Assembly: GCF_026241255.1 (NCBI RefSeq)
Contig: NZ_JAPHNC010000001.1
Location: forward strand, 1 to 64,000
Reading direction: 5' to 3'
Length of the DNA: 64,000 bases
Source: Helicobacter sp. MIT 21-1697
GTDB taxonomy: Bacteria > Campylobacterota > Campylobacteria > Campylobacterales > Helicobacteraceae
Below the pieces are notes generated by a model. The model ran no database searches, had not been told where the DNA came from, and was given only the letters and a program-made list of their open reading frames with translations. A program made the position numbers and the translations under genes. The first letter of the stretch is position 1, and each line of letters opens with the position of its first letter. Shown one piece after another: positions 15,691-24,962 of this stretch.

Positions 15691-16821
15691 ATGAAAAAGA
15701 TTTTTGCGCTTATGTGGGCAATGATGTGTATTATGGGGATAGGGTTTGCAGAGCCAGAAGAGACAGCGGGAGAAGTTTCTACACAACCTTCACCTACCTC
15801 ACAAACCACAAATCCTGTTGCTCCTAATGTATCAAATTTGCCTCAAAATACCCAATCTTCAATGCCTGCTCAAAATAATCAAAACACAAATACTCCCGCA
15901 GGGCTTTTAGGCTCACAACCTCTCACGCCTGCTAATCAAATTAGTGGAGCGCCTATTGATGATATGCTTGAGAATATTAATGAATCAAATAATACACTTA
16001 AATCCGCAATGATTTTTGCAAGAGATGGAGATTATGAGAGCGCATTGAATCTCTTTGCACGTTCTTGCGACCAAGGTAATGCTGCAGGTTGTTTTGGTTC
16101 GGGGCTTATTTATATGTATGGAGCAAATTCAGGTGTGCCAGACCCTCAAAAGGCAGTGAATTATTACTATAAAGCCTGCACAGGTGGCGATGCAGTGGCG
16201 TGTGCGAATCTTGCAATGGCGTATGATAATGGAGAGGGTGTTAGAGAAGATAAAGCTCAAGCAGCACAGCTCTATGAAGTAGCTTGTCAAGGGGGAGATT
16301 CTCTAGGCTGCACGAATGCAGGCTGGATGTATGCTAATGGTGTAGGTGTCAAAAAAGATTACCAAAAATCATTAGCGTATTACAATAGTGCTTGTCAGCT
16401 TGGAAGTGATTTGGGTTGTTATAATTTAGGGCTTATGACTAATACTTATAATGTGTATGGAATGACAAAAGATAAGATGAGTTATGTTGAGATGAATTAT
16501 GTTGCGTGTCAGCAAGGAGACATTATAGGCTGTGGGAATCTTGGCTGGATGTATGCCACAGGCTCAAATGGTGCAGATAAAAATTATTATAATGCAGCAA
16601 AATACTTTACACTCGCGTGTGATGGTGGGCATATTCAAAGTTGTAACAATTTAGGTGTGCTTTATGATGGTGGATTTGGTGTAAGACAAGATAAGCGTAA
16701 GGCGATTGAGCTTTTTGGTTTAGCGTGTGATTATGGAATTGAATCGGGCTGCAATAATTATTCGCTTATGAAAACAAGAGGAAGTGTAAATGGAGGGAAT
16801 CCAATATTTGGCTTAAAATAA
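15691..16821 (+). CDS. Secreted Sel1-like repeat protein (Hcp-like)
   Basis: A 376-residue protein with a signal peptide (MKKIFALMWAMMCIMGIGFA). A Pro/Gln/Asn/Thr-rich linker of about 80 residues is followed by six or seven Sel1-like repeats from about residue 105. The repeats carry cysteine pairs, as in ARSCDQGNAAGCFGSGLIY, YKACTGGDAVACANLAMAY and LACDGGHIQSCNNLGVLY. Paired cysteines within each repeat are the hallmark of the Helicobacter cysteine-rich proteins (Hcp), which are secreted and bind penicillin or act on the host. ATG at 15691 with AGGA six bases upstream. The next gene starts directly after the stop codon. Confidence 0.85.
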   Translation: MKKIFALMWAMMCIMGIGFAEPEETAGEVSTQPSPTSQTTNPVAPNVSNLPQNTQSSMPAQNNQNTNTPAGLLGSQPLTPANQISGAPIDDMLENINESNNTLKSAMIFARDGDYESALNLFARSCDQGNAAGCFGSGLIYMYGANSGVPDPQKAVNYYYKACTGGDAVACANLAMAYDNGEGVREDKAQAAQLYEVACQGGDSLGCTNAGWMYANGVGVKKDYQKSLAYYNSACQLGSDLGCYNLGLMTNTYNVYGMTKDKMSYVEMNYVACQQGDIIGCGNLGWMYATGSNGADKNYYNAAKYFTLACDGGHIQSCNNLGVLYDGGFGVRQDKRKAIELFGLACDYGIESGCNNYSLMKTRGSVNGGNPIFGLK

Positions 16822-17595
16822 ATGCGTCTTAATCAATATATCGCCCATCATACTCAATATTCTCGGCGCGAGGCTGATAAACTTATTTGTGATGGGCGCG
16901 TTAATATTGAAAAAACTAAGGCGACACCACATTCTCTTTTGGGTGCAAATGAGCGTGTATTTATTGATGGTAAAAAGATTGTGCCAAAAGAGCATTTTAC
17001 TTGTATTGTATATCATAAGCCTAAAGGCGAAATTGTAAGCAAAAGTGATGAGCGCGGTAGGCGAGTGATATATGAGAGTTTGGAATCAAAATTTAAGCAT
17101 TTTATATATGTGGGGCGATTGGATTTTGCAAGTGAGGGGTTGCTTATTCTTACTGATAGCACCCCTGTTGCTAAAGCCCTTATGGAATCTGATTTGCCTC
17201 GCACCTATATTCTTAAAATTAATGGTTCTATTACCCAAGAAATGATTAATGCTATGGAAAATGGACTGATTAGCGAGGATACAAGTGCGGGTGCGCATAG
17301 TAAGAGTAAAATTATTAGTATGACATTTGCACCTTTTAATTCCTATAAGATTCTCAAAAATGATAAAAGATATTCTAAAATCAAAGTGAGCATTGCACAA
17401 GGGAAAAATAGGGAATTACGGCGATTTTTTGGTGTTTTTGGACGCGAAGTTTTAGATTTAAGACGCATAAGTTATGGATTTGTGCATTTAAATGCTTTGC
17501 CTTGCGGGAAAAAGCGATTTTTTACACACGAGGAATACAGAGATTTACATACTTTTTTGCAGAATAAGAGAGACAAGAAATTGCAAAAAAATTAA
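16822..17595 (+). CDS. RluB/RsuA-family pseudouridine synthase
   Basis: A 257-residue protein that starts with an S4 RNA-binding domain (MRLNQYIAHHTQYSRREADK) and continues with the catalytic domain. The active-site aspartate is in VGRLDFASEGLLILT at about residue 94, and there is the family motif GKNRELRRFFG. It makes pseudouridine in ribosomal RNA, probably 23S as RluB does, or 16S as RsuA does; the sequence alone does not decide. The ATG at 16822 directly follows the TAA of the Sel1-repeat gene, so the two are translated in tandem. Confidence 0.85.
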   Translation: MRLNQYIAHHTQYSRREADKLICDGRVNIEKTKATPHSLLGANERVFIDGKKIVPKEHFTCIVYHKPKGEIVSKSDERGRRVIYESLESKFKHFIYVGRLDFASEGLLILTDSTPVAKALMESDLPRTYILKINGSITQEMINAMENGLISEDTSAGAHSKSKIISMTFAPFNSYKILKNDKRYSKIKVSIAQGKNRELRRFFGVFGREVLDLRRISYGFVHLNALPCGKKRFFTHEEYRDLHTFLQNKRDKKLQKN

Positions 17596-17625
17596 TATAC
17601 ATAGTGTATTTTATAAAATTTGTGA

Positions 17626-17631
17626 TATAAT
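17626..17631 (+). promoter_or_regulatory. -10 box of the metNIQ promoter
   Basis: TATAAT in the context TGTGATATAATGCGC, 39 bases before the GTG start of metN. The upstream region is AT-rich and has no S-adenosylmethionine riboswitch that I can fold. Confidence 0.65.
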
Positions 17632-17669
17632 GCGCAACTTTCAAAAAATGTTAAATATAAAGGAGCGGC

Positions 17670-18698
17670 GTGATAAAGCTAAGTCACATTAATAAAACCT
17701 ACCCAAATGGATTTGTCGCTCTTAAAAATATTGATTTAAACATTGACAAAGGCGATATTATGGGGATTATTGGCTATTCAGGTGCGGGTAAAAGCACACT
17801 TATACGCATTATCAATCGTCTTGAAGAGCCTACAAGTGGCACACTTTTTATTGATGGTGTGGATATGCTTGGTTTAAAGCAAAAAGAATTGCAAATGCAA
17901 AGACAAAAAATTGGTATGATTTTTCAGCATTTTAATCTTTTGAGCGCAAAAAATGTATTTGACAATGTGGCTTTTGCATTGCAAATTGCCAAATGGGATA
18001 AAAAAGCTATAAAACCTCGTGTTGATGAACTTTTGGAGCTTGTGGGCTTAAGCGATAGAGCAAACTTTTATCCAAGTCAGCTTAGCGGTGGGCAGAAGCA
18101 GAGGGTGGCAATAGCAAGAGCATTAGCTAATCACCCAAAGGTGCTTTTATGTGATGAAGCAACTTCGGCTCTTGATACCAAAACGACAAAATCGATTCTT
18201 GCGCTCTTGCGCGATATTCAAAAAACTTTGGGATTAAGTGTGGTGTTGATTACACATCAAATTGAGGTTGTGCGTGAGATTTGCAATAAAATGTGTGTTG
18301 TAAGTGATGGGGCTATTGTAGAAAGGGGCAGTGTTGATGAAGTTTTTGCTGCGCCTAAGCACCCTATTACGCGCGAACTTATTTCGTTTTTGCCTCAAGA
18401 TGAGGGGCATATTATTGCGCACTTAAAAGATGTGCATAATGTATATAAAGTTGTATTTACAGGTCCTTATGCGCACTTACCGCTTGTTAGCCAAATGATA
18501 CGAGAATTTGATATTGATATAAATATATTAAGCGGTAATATTGATGAACTTGCCACAGGAGAGGTAGGGCATTTGGTATTAAAATTTGTAGCAATAGATG
18601 ATAAAAGAGATAAAGCACTTGCGTGGCTTAAAAAGCAAGGTGTGAGCATTGAGGATTTGAGTCTTGTGTCTCAACATATAGAATCTCAAGCAGTGTGA
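17670..18698 (+). CDS. metN: Methionine ABC transporter, ATP-binding protein
   Basis: A 342-residue ABC ATPase that drives methionine uptake with the MetI permease. Visible are Walker A GYSGAGKST at 35-43, the Q-loop MIFQHFNLLSAKNVFDNVAF, signature LSGGQKQRVAIARAL, and Walker B VLLCDEATSALD. A C-terminal NIL domain of about 75 residues (from about 260) is typical of MetN; in E. coli it binds methionine and inhibits transport. The start is GTG at 17670, with AGGAG four bases upstream. The permease gene follows after ten bases. Confidence 0.93.
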   Translation: MIKLSHINKTYPNGFVALKNIDLNIDKGDIMGIIGYSGAGKSTLIRIINRLEEPTSGTLFIDGVDMLGLKQKELQMQRQKIGMIFQHFNLLSAKNVFDNVAFALQIAKWDKKAIKPRVDELLELVGLSDRANFYPSQLSGGQKQRVAIARALANHPKVLLCDEATSALDTKTTKSILALLRDIQKTLGLSVVLITHQIEVVREICNKMCVVSDGAIVERGSVDEVFAAPKHPITRELISFLPQDEGHIIAHLKDVHNVYKVVFTGPYAHLPLVSQMIREFDIDINILSGNIDELATGEVGHLVLKFVAIDDKRDKALAWLKKQGVSIEDLSLVSQHIESQAV

Positions 18699-18708
18699 AG
18701 AGGTTATT

Positions 18709-19419
18709 ATGTTGGAGTTTTTAGATTTTTGTGAGAAACATTGGCTTATGTTCTTGCGCTCTACTTTTGAGAATCCTATCATTTTTACTTTGGTAAAATC
18801 TTGTTGTGAAACGCTGTATATGGTTGTTTTCTCTTGTTTTTTTGCTGTGATTTTTGGATTGCCTTTGGGTGTATTATTAAGCGTGATTAAGCCCTCTGGC
18901 ATATTGACAAACCCTTTAGTTTATAGAATCTTAGGAGCAATTGTCAATGTTACGCGCTCATTTCCTTTTATCGTGCTTATTATTTTGCTTTTACCTCTTT
19001 CAAAATACTTAATTGGCACAAGCATTGGGAGCACGGCTGCAATTATCCCACTTGTCATTGCTGCTACCCCTTTTATCGCACGACTTTTTGAGGGAGCATT
19101 TGATGAGGTTGATAAGGGACTTATAGAAGCTACTATGAGTATGGGTGCAAGTAAAATGCGCATTATTTTAATGATGATTGGTGAGAGTTTGCCATCACTT
19201 GCTAATGCCATTACCATTACTGCAGTGAGCTTGGTTGGCTTTTCTGCTATGGCTGGAGTTGTAGGTGCTGGTGGTTTGGGAGATTTGGCTTATCGCATAG
19301 GTTTTCAATCGTTTAAGCCTGATATATTGGCATATGCGGTAATATGCACGATTGTGATTGTGCAATGTATTCAATCAAGTGGTGATTTGTTGATGAAACA
19401 TTTGCGTCAGCATCGCTAA
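18709..19419 (+). CDS. metI: Methionine ABC transporter, permease
   Basis: A 236-residue inner-membrane protein with five or six hydrophobic helices and the binding-protein-dependent permease motif at EATMSMGASKMRIILMM (about 145-160), where it docks on MetN. The stretch LGALVNVTRSFPFIVLII-like region (here ILGAIVNVTRSFPFIVLI) is also typical of MetI. It lies between metN and two metQ genes in one operon. The ATG at 18709 has a weak AGAGG upstream. Confidence 0.92.
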   Translation: MLEFLDFCEKHWLMFLRSTFENPIIFTLVKSCCETLYMVVFSCFFAVIFGLPLGVLLSVIKPSGILTNPLVYRILGAIVNVTRSFPFIVLIILLLPLSKYLIGTSIGSTAAIIPLVIAATPFIARLFEGAFDEVDKGLIEATMSMGASKMRIILMMIGESLPSLANAITITAVSLVGFSAMAGVVGAGGLGDLAYRIGFQSFKPDILAYAVICTIVIVQCIQSSGDLLMKHLRQHR

Positions 19420-19442
19420 ATAATTAATCCAAAGGAGATTTT

Positions 19443-20267
19443 ATGAGAAATTTAGTTTTGATTGTGGCTTTAGCAATAAGCTTTGTAGCTTGTTCCAATG
19501 AGCAAAAAGAGCAAACAAACAAGGAAGCAGAGAGTGGGCAAAGTGTTAAAATACTTAAAGTGGGTGCAACTCCTGTGCCTGCTGCGGAGATTTTAGAATA
19601 TGTTAAGCCGCAACTTGAGGCAAAAGGCGTGCAAATGCTTATTCAGCATTTTACAGACTATGTTGTGCCTAATGTGTCGTTAGCTGAAGGAAGTAGTGAT
19701 GCTAATATGTATCAGCATAAGCCTTTTATGGAGAATACCAATGTTCAAAAAGGGTATCATCTTGTAGCAATCGCGCCTATATATGTTGTGCCGCTTGGGT
19801 TTTATTCACATAAATTTAAAGATGTAGATTCTATCTCACAAGGCGCAACTATTGCTATTCCGGGTGATGCTTCTAATATGGCACGAGCCTTTATTTTGCT
19901 CCACGATAATGGACTTATAAAGCTTGCAGATGCAGGTAATCTTAATGCTACGGAGCTTGATATTATTGAGAATCCAAAACATCTCGTATTCAAGCCTATG
20001 GAAGCAGCTTCTTTGCCTATGGTGCTTGATAGTGTTGATGGTGCGGTGATTAATGCAAATTATGCCCTGCAAGCACAGATGAGTATCACTCAATCGCTTT
20101 TTCACGAAAATGACAAGAGTGCATATGTAAATGTGCTTGTAGCGCGTGAGGATAATCAGAATGATGAGCGTATTTTGGCACTTAAAGAAGTGCTTTTGAG
20201 TAAGGAAACTCGTGAGTTTATCCTCTCAAAATATAAGGGCGAGATAATCCCTGCAAGTAAGGAATAA
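19443..20267 (+). CDS. metQ: Methionine-binding lipoprotein, first copy
   Basis: A 274-residue NlpA/MetQ-family lipoprotein. The signal peptide ends in the lipobox FVACS, so Cys17 would carry the lipid. Ligand-binding motifs shared by the family are LKVGATPVPAAEILEYVKP, FTDYVVPN, PLGFYSHKFKDVDSI, IAIPGDASNMARAFILL, and VINANYALQ. It has AAGGAG before the ATG at 19443. Compared with the copy downstream it has NMYQHKPFM in place of NFHQHKPFL and differs along its whole length, so the two may differ in ligand, for example L- against D-methionine or a dipeptide. Confidence 0.9.
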   Translation: MRNLVLIVALAISFVACSNEQKEQTNKEAESGQSVKILKVGATPVPAAEILEYVKPQLEAKGVQMLIQHFTDYVVPNVSLAEGSSDANMYQHKPFMENTNVQKGYHLVAIAPIYVVPLGFYSHKFKDVDSISQGATIAIPGDASNMARAFILLHDNGLIKLADAGNLNATELDIIENPKHLVFKPMEAASLPMVLDSVDGAVINANYALQAQMSITQSLFHENDKSAYVNVLVAREDNQNDERILALKEVLLSKETREFILSKYKGEIIPASKE

Positions 20268-20283
20268 TGAGGTAAAGTTCTTG

Positions 20284-20289
20284 TATAAT
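20284..20289 (+). promoter_or_regulatory. -10 box before the second metQ
   Basis: TATAAT in the context TTCTTGTATAATGCAAGG, 34 bases before the second metQ. It suggests that this copy can be made apart from the metNI operon. Confidence 0.5.
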
Positions 20290-20322
20290 GCAAGGTAAAT
20301 TCATTTTATTTAAGGAGAACAA

Positions 20323-21123
20323 ATGAAAAAATTATTGACTTTTATTTTCATAGGATTAGCATTTTTTGGTTGCAATGATAATAAACAATCTGCGAATAAG
20401 GCAGAAAAGATAGTGCTTAAAGTGGGTGCAACTCCTGTGCCTCACGCGGAGATTCTGGAATTTATTAAACCTGATTTAGAAAAAGAGGGCATTGATTTGC
20501 AAATCGTGCAATTTACAGATTATGTAACACCCAATATAAGTTTAAATGATGGCTCGCTTGATGCGAACTTTCATCAACATAAACCTTTTCTTGATGCGCT
20601 TAAAAAAGATAAGGGGCTAGATTTAGAACCTATCGCAAGCATTCATATTGAGCCACTTGGGTTTTATTCACATAAATTTAAAGATGTGGATTCTATTCCT
20701 CAAGGTGCGACTATTGCCATTCCTAATGATCCAAGCAATGGCGGGAGAGCACTTCTTTTGTTGGATTCTAGGGGTGTAATAAAGCTTGCAGATTCAAGTA
20801 ATCTTAATGCCACGGAGCTTGATATTATTGAGAATCCAAAGCATATCAAAATTAAGCCTGTTGAAGCAGCGCTTTTGCCACGCACACTCAATAGTGTTAA
20901 TGGCGCAGTGATTAATGGTAATTACGCACTTCAAGCAGGATTAAAAAGCTCTGACGCACTTTTTTTGGAGGGCTCACAATCGCCTTATGCCAATATCTTG
21001 GTTGTGCAAAGCGCAAGAGTGAATGATGAGAATCTCCAAAAGCTTAAAAAGGCTTTGCAAAGTCAAAGGGTAAAGGATTTTATTGAGCAGCATTATCAAG
21101 GCGAGATTGTGTCTGTATTTTAA
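20323..21123 (+). CDS. metQ: Methionine-binding lipoprotein, second copy
   Basis: A 266-residue paralogue of the protein encoded just upstream. The lipobox is AFFGCN, with the lipidated cysteine at about residue 16. The shared motifs are LKVGATPVPHAEILEFIKP, FTDYVTPNISL, QHKPFLDALKK, LGFYSHKFKDVDSIPQGAT, GVIKLADSSNLNATELDI, and VINGNYALQ. The long identical blocks point to a tandem duplication followed by divergence. AAGGAG precedes the ATG at 20323. A promoter between the copies allows separate control. Confidence 0.9.
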   Translation: MKKLLTFIFIGLAFFGCNDNKQSANKAEKIVLKVGATPVPHAEILEFIKPDLEKEGIDLQIVQFTDYVTPNISLNDGSLDANFHQHKPFLDALKKDKGLDLEPIASIHIEPLGFYSHKFKDVDSIPQGATIAIPNDPSNGGRALLLLDSRGVIKLADSSNLNATELDIIENPKHIKIKPVEAALLPRTLNSVNGAVINGNYALQAGLKSSDALFLEGSQSPYANILVVQSARVNDENLQKLKKALQSQRVKDFIEQHYQGEIVSVF

Positions 21124-21125
21124 GC

Positions 21126-21615
21126 AAGTCTTTTTCAGCTTGGGGAATGTGCACCGAGATTCCATAAAGTATATGAAGCCTTGATTCCGCCGAGTAAAGC
21201 GGTGGTAGCAACAGGATTGCTCCCTTGAGAACCAGCTGGGTCTCAATCATTATTCATTGAGAATCCATCAAGTATAAAGTTGTTTTGATAAAAAAAGTCC
21301 GCCGCTAATGCTAATATTTGCAGGGTCTATCTCACCCAGAGTAGTGCTTCGTAGCTGTGCGTTATCAAATTGCACATTGGGTAGGATTCTAAGAATTGAG
21401 GTAATATCGCCATTGCCACTTGGATTAGATAATAAAAATGATTGCGATAATGTTTTATCACTTTGATAGGTTTTTGTTTTATCTGGAGCAATTGCAAGTG
21501 AAGCGGGGAGTTTGACATTTTTTATAGTTTTATCTGAATATTCATTCCCATCGCTAAAGAGTATGTAAGGAGAGCATAATAAGCATATTTTTATAAATGT
21601 AGCATCTATTTTCAT
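21126..21615 (-). pseudogene. TonB-dependent receptor, decayed N-terminal remnant
   Basis: From the ATG at 21615 the frame encodes a signal peptide and the start of a plug domain (LLSNPSGNGDITSILRILPN, GEIDPANISISGGLF), then ends at 21268. A one-base deletion in the A7 run at 21290-21296 would restore the frame into YQNNFILDGFSMNND, typical of the plug. After a further stop the same frame gives DPAGSQGSNPVATTALLGG and SYTLWNLGAH. The remainder of the plug and the whole beta-barrel are absent, since metQ follows. So this is the relic of an outer-membrane iron or cobalamin-type receptor. The upstream AT-rich stretch shared with flavodoxin (21640-21715) holds TCATTATTATTTTA, which recalls a Fur box. 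Confidence 0.75.
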
Positions 21616-21725
21616 TATTCTTTAACCCTATAAAAAATATTTAATTGTAAAAATATAATACTTAATACAAAATAAAAATCATTATTATTTTATATATATT
21701 TTATTTTGTATTATCTTTTATGGTG

Positions 21726-21731
21726 TAGAAT
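21726..21731 (+). promoter_or_regulatory. Probable -10 box of the flavodoxin promoter
   Basis: TAGAAT in the context TGGTGTAGAATAAAAAG, 32 bases before fldA. The 100 bases upstream are nearly all A and T and may act as an UP element or a Fur/iron-control region for the two divergent genes. Confidence 0.45.
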
Positions 21732-21762
21732 AAAAAGCATTTTTATATACTAAGGAGTTACT

Positions 21763-22260
21763 ATGAAAAAAATTGGTTTATTTTATGGAAGTGATGGCGG
21801 CACTACGCAAGAAATTGCTCAAAGCGTTGCCGATAAATTAGGTGATTGTCAAATATTTGATGTTGCCTCAAGCAAAGCAGATGATTTAAACGCATTTGAG
21901 AATCTTATCTTTGCTACACCCACTTATGGTTCTGGCGATTTGCAAGATGATTGGGATAGTTTTCTCTCTGGTATTGATGAGAGTGTTTTTGCAGGGAAAA
22001 ATATTGCTCTTTTAGGGCTTGGAGATCAAGAAATTTATAGTGAAACTTTTTGCAATGGTATTGCGCATATTTATGAAAAAGTATCAAAACAAGGAAAAAT
22101 CATTGGACAAACAGATACCGATGGTTATACTTTTGATGAGAGTTTGGCAGTTGTGAATGGAAAGTTTGTAGGTTTAGTCATTGATGAAGTTAATCAAGAA
22201 GATAAAACAAACCAGAGAATCCAAAAATGGGTAGAAACGCTTAAGGGTGCTTTTGCATAA
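21763..22260 (+). CDS. fldA: Flavodoxin
   Basis: A 165-residue long-chain flavodoxin. It binds FMN through the phosphate loop YGSDGGTTQEIAQ at about residues 8-20, and the flavin-flanking loops are visible as ATPTYGSGDLQDDWDSF and LGLGDQEIYSETFCNG. In Helicobacter it is the electron acceptor of pyruvate:ferredoxin oxidoreductase and is essential. AAGGAG precedes the ATG at 21763. It has its own promoter and converges with azlD, with a hairpin between. Confidence 0.94.
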   Translation: MKKIGLFYGSDGGTTQEIAQSVADKLGDCQIFDVASSKADDLNAFENLIFATPTYGSGDLQDDWDSFLSGIDESVFAGKNIALLGLGDQEIYSETFCNGIAHIYEKVSKQGKIIGQTDTDGYTFDESLAVVNGKFVGLVIDEVNQEDKTNQRIQKWVETLKGAFA

Positions 22261-22271
22261 TTTTTAAGCTT

Positions 22272-22299
22272 TTGCCTTAGATTTTTGATTCTAAGGCAA
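22272..22299. terminator. Hairpin between convergent fldA and azlD
   Basis: TTGCCTTAGA at 22272-22281 and TCTAAGGCAA at 22290-22299 form a perfect ten-base stem with an eight-base loop. It overlaps the azlD stop codon. Neither side has a good run of T, so it may be a weak two-way terminator or an RNA-stabilising hairpin. Confidence 0.5.
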
Positions 22300-22632
22300 G
22301 AAATCTAAAATTGCACTTTGTATCAATGCCATATAAGTGATAGTTCCACATACAATGCTTAAGATAGGAATCTTAAAGCAAATATGTATTATGCTTACTA
22401 CTAATACCGAAACCATCTCATTTAAGCCATAAGGTGAATGTGCCAAATTTGTATCTTTAAGACAATATATAATGAGCATTGCAATAATTGCGCTTGGTAG
22501 CACTTTACCCAAAGAGACAATAAATGCAGGTGTGGATCTAGCAAATATTATAAAAGGCAAGAAGCGACTTAAGAGAGTATTGAGTGCGATGAGCGCAATA
22601 AGAGCAATTGAGTGGTATATTTCAGGCGACAT
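22291..22632 (-). CDS. azlD: AzlD-family small subunit of amino-acid exporter
   Basis: A 113-residue membrane protein with four hydrophobic segments and the family motif LLSRFLPFIIFARSTPAFI near residue 25. Together with AzlC it forms a branched-chain amino-acid exporter of the LIV-E type. It overlaps azlC by 11 bases. The stop codon is part of the hairpin shared with fldA. Confidence 0.85.
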   Translation of the reverse strand: MSPEIYHSIALIALIALNTLLSRFLPFIIFARSTPAFIVSLGKVLPSAIIAMLIIYCLKDTNLAHSPYGLNEMVSVLVVSIIHICFKIPILSIVCGTITYMALIQSAILDFLP

Positions 22633-23317
22633 AAGGCTTTTTCCATAGGCTTAATATAATACAAATCCCCACAAGAGCAGGAATCAAAAACTGCTGTGCT
22701 CCAAAGATATAGAGACATATAAGACTTATAGCTATGCCAATGAGTGCGGGGGTTCGCATAGTTTTATTGTGCCATTGCTCAATAAAAATTACAACAAAAA
22801 TAGCACTCATCACAAAATCAAGTCCTTGATGGTTAAAGTGAAGATGCTCGCCAAGTAAAGCACCAAGAGTGCAGCCTATAATCCAATAGCTTTGATTGAA
22901 AGCAGCAATAAAAAAATCAAACCATTCTTTATCCACTCCTACTTTAGGGGATTTAAGATTAAGAAGTGCAAGTGTTTCATCAGTGAGAGAGTAAATCATA
23001 TAATAACGTTTTTTGCCCATATGCTTAAATCTTTCTAGCATACTTATGGAGTAAAAAATCTGCCGCGCATTAATCATAGAAACAAGCACAAAGCTTTCCC
23101 ACAATCCAGCTCCACTTGCTATGAGCCCAACAGCAATAAATTGTGTTGTGCCTCCATAAATCGCTACTGCCATTATAGCTGCCCATATCGCACCATAGCC
23201 TGTTTTTTGCAATAAGATTCCAAATACTGCACCCATAAAAATATAACCAAGCATAATGGGAATCGTATGAGGAAAAGCATCTTTGAGTGCGGCGAATATT
23301 TGTGTTTTTGAGGACAT
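22622..23317 (-). CDS. azlC: AzlC-family amino-acid exporter, large subunit
   Basis: A 231-residue membrane protein with seven or eight hydrophobic segments. The AzlC start FPHTIPIMLGYIFMGAVFG and the stretch GGTTQFIAVGLIASG are diagnostic. With AzlD it exports branched-chain amino acids or their analogues. The start chosen is the ATG at 23317, which lies one base after the argS stop; a longer frame to 23362 would overlap argS by 44 bases. There is no strong ribosome site, so translation may depend on argS. Confidence 0.85.
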   Translation of the reverse strand: MSSKTQIFAALKDAFPHTIPIMLGYIFMGAVFGILLQKTGYGAIWAAIMAVAIYGGTTQFIAVGLIASGAGLWESFVLVSMINARQIFYSISMLERFKHMGKKRYYMIYSLTDETLALLNLKSPKVGVDKEWFDFFIAAFNQSYWIIGCTLGALLGEHLHFNHQGLDFVMSAIFVVIFIEQWHNKTMRTPALIGIAISLICLYIFGAQQFLIPALVGICIILSLWKKPYVA

Positions 23318-23318
23318 A

Positions 23319-24962
23319 TTACATTTTAGTTTTTGCACAAATGCCAAGTAAAGAAAGCCCAAGTGTGATGCTTTGGCTCACAATCATAAGCACATAAAGG
23401 AGGCTTTTTTCATTTGGACTTTGCAAGATTTTATGCGCGTTATAAAAGCTATGGAATGAAGCGCAGAGACTTTTAAGATATTCGCATATTTTTTGAATCT
23501 CCCTATCGCGAAAGCTTGATTCTATAACTTGTTTGAGGCAGAGGGCTTCAAACAAAAGTGCTTTTGCTTGTTCATTTATATTGAGTTGAGTGAAAGTATG
23601 TGCAATATCGTGCATACTTATTCCTGATTTGTCAAAAAGCGTGTAGATTCTCGCATTAGCATAATTGATATAATAAATCGGATTGCTCGCATCTTCTTTT
23701 TTGAGATCATCAACATCAAATTCAAGGTGCGTATCAGGTTTTTTAGAGAGGAAGATAAAACGCAATGCATCAGAACCAATATCTTCTACTACATCTTTCA
23801 TTAGGATAAAATTTCCCGCGCGTTTGCTCATTTTATAAGGTTGCCCACCTTTAAGGAGGCTTACCATTTGAGAGAGTAACACTTCAAGTTTGTTCTCATC
23901 ATAGCCTAAAAAATGAATAGCTGCCTTTACGCGCGCAATATAGCCGTGATGGTCAGCTCCCCAAATATTGATATAATGCTCAAAAGGACGATGAAATTTA
24001 TCCTGATGATAGATAATATCTCCGGCAAGATAGGTTGGCTCACCATTCTCACGCACAATAACGCGGTCTTTTTCATCATTGATTTGTGAGGAAGCAATCC
24101 ATATTTTGCCCTCTTTGGTATAAATGCCTTGATGAGATTTTAAAGTATTAAGTGTATCTTGCCACCTGTCATAAAGGGATTTTTCACTCACAAAGCAATC
24201 AAAGCTAATCCCAACTTGAGCAAGATTCTCTTTAATCTCTTGAAGTATCATATTCTTGCCAAATTCTGCAAGAGAGGATATAGAATCTTCACTTTTAAAA
24301 ACATCTTCGCCAAAGTGTTGCGCACATTGCTTTGCCAAATCAATAATATATTCGCCTTTATAGTAACTCTGTGGATATTCTACTTGAGTCTTAAGGATAT
24401 GTTCTTTTCCTGCAAGAAAAATGGATAGCCCAAGCATATCAATTTGTGCTCCCGCATCGTTTATATAATATTCTGTGCATATTTCATAGCCCAAAAAGCG
24501 TCCTATACGAGCAAGTGCATCACCATATACAGCACCTCTTGCGTGTCCAATGTGAAGTGGTCCTGTGGGATTAGCACTGACAAATTCAAGCAAAATACGC
24601 TCTTTTGGTGTGTGAATATGGTGTGTGTCTTGTAGTGTGTTAGAACTTATAGAATCTGCTTCAAAGGACATAAAATGCTGCATTTGCTTTTGCGCGATAT
24701 GTTGAAGAAAAGTTGTAGAGAGTGTGAGATTCACAAAACCATTGAGGGCTTGCACTTTTTCAAACTCTGTATGGTTTGCAAGCGTGTTGGCAATCTCTTC
24801 TGCGATAAGTTTAGGATTAGTTTTTTGAATCTTGGCAAGATTAAAGGCAAGGGGCGTAGCAAAATGCCCTAAGTCTTTGTTTTTTGGTTTCTCAAGCACA
24901 ATATCAATTGTGTTTTCAATATGCAATGCACTTTGGAGAAGGGCTTTGATATGGTGGTGCAT
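23319..24962 (-). CDS. argS: Arginyl-tRNA synthetase
   Basis: A 547-residue class I synthetase, normal length. The N-terminal additional domain has [16 protein letters not shown]; the HIGH motif is in [18 protein letters not shown] (quoted without the rest); the KMSKS-like loop is in MSKRAGNF. The C-terminal DALR anticodon-binding part holds YANARI. The ATG at 24962 overlaps the TGA of tatA, so the two genes are coupled, as I recall for H. pylori. Downstream azlCD is probably in the same transcript. Confidence 0.95.
   Translation of the reverse strand: MHHHIKALLQSALHIENTIDIVLEKPKNKDLGHFATPLAFNLAKIQKTNPKLIAEEIANTLANHTEFEKVQALNGFVNLTLSTTFLQHIAQKQMQHFMSFEADSISSNTLQDTHHIHTPKERILLEFVSANPTGPLHIGHARGAVYGDALARIGRFLGYEICTEYYINDAGAQIDMLGLSIFLAGKEHILKTQVEYPQSYYKGEYIIDLAKQCAQHFGEDVFKSEDSISSLAEFGKNMILQEIKENLAQVGISFDCFVSEKSLYDRWQDTLNTLKSHQGIYTKEGKIWIASSQINDEKDRVIVRENGEPTYLAGDIIYHQDKFHRPFEHYINIWGADHHGYIARVKAAIHFLGYDENKLEVLLSQMVSLLKGGQPYKMSKRAGNFILMKDVVEDIGSDALRFIFLSKKPDTHLEFDVDDLKKEDASNPIYYINYANARIYTLFDKSGISMHDIAHTFTQLNINEQAKALLFEALCLKQVIESSFRDREIQKICEYLKSLCASFHSFYNAHKILQSPNEKSLLYVLMIVSQSITLGLSLLGICAKTKM

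Noticed and set aside
17596-17669. S-adenosylmethionine riboswitch before metN
   Set aside because: The leader is only about 30 bases after the promoter and too short; no conserved core was found.
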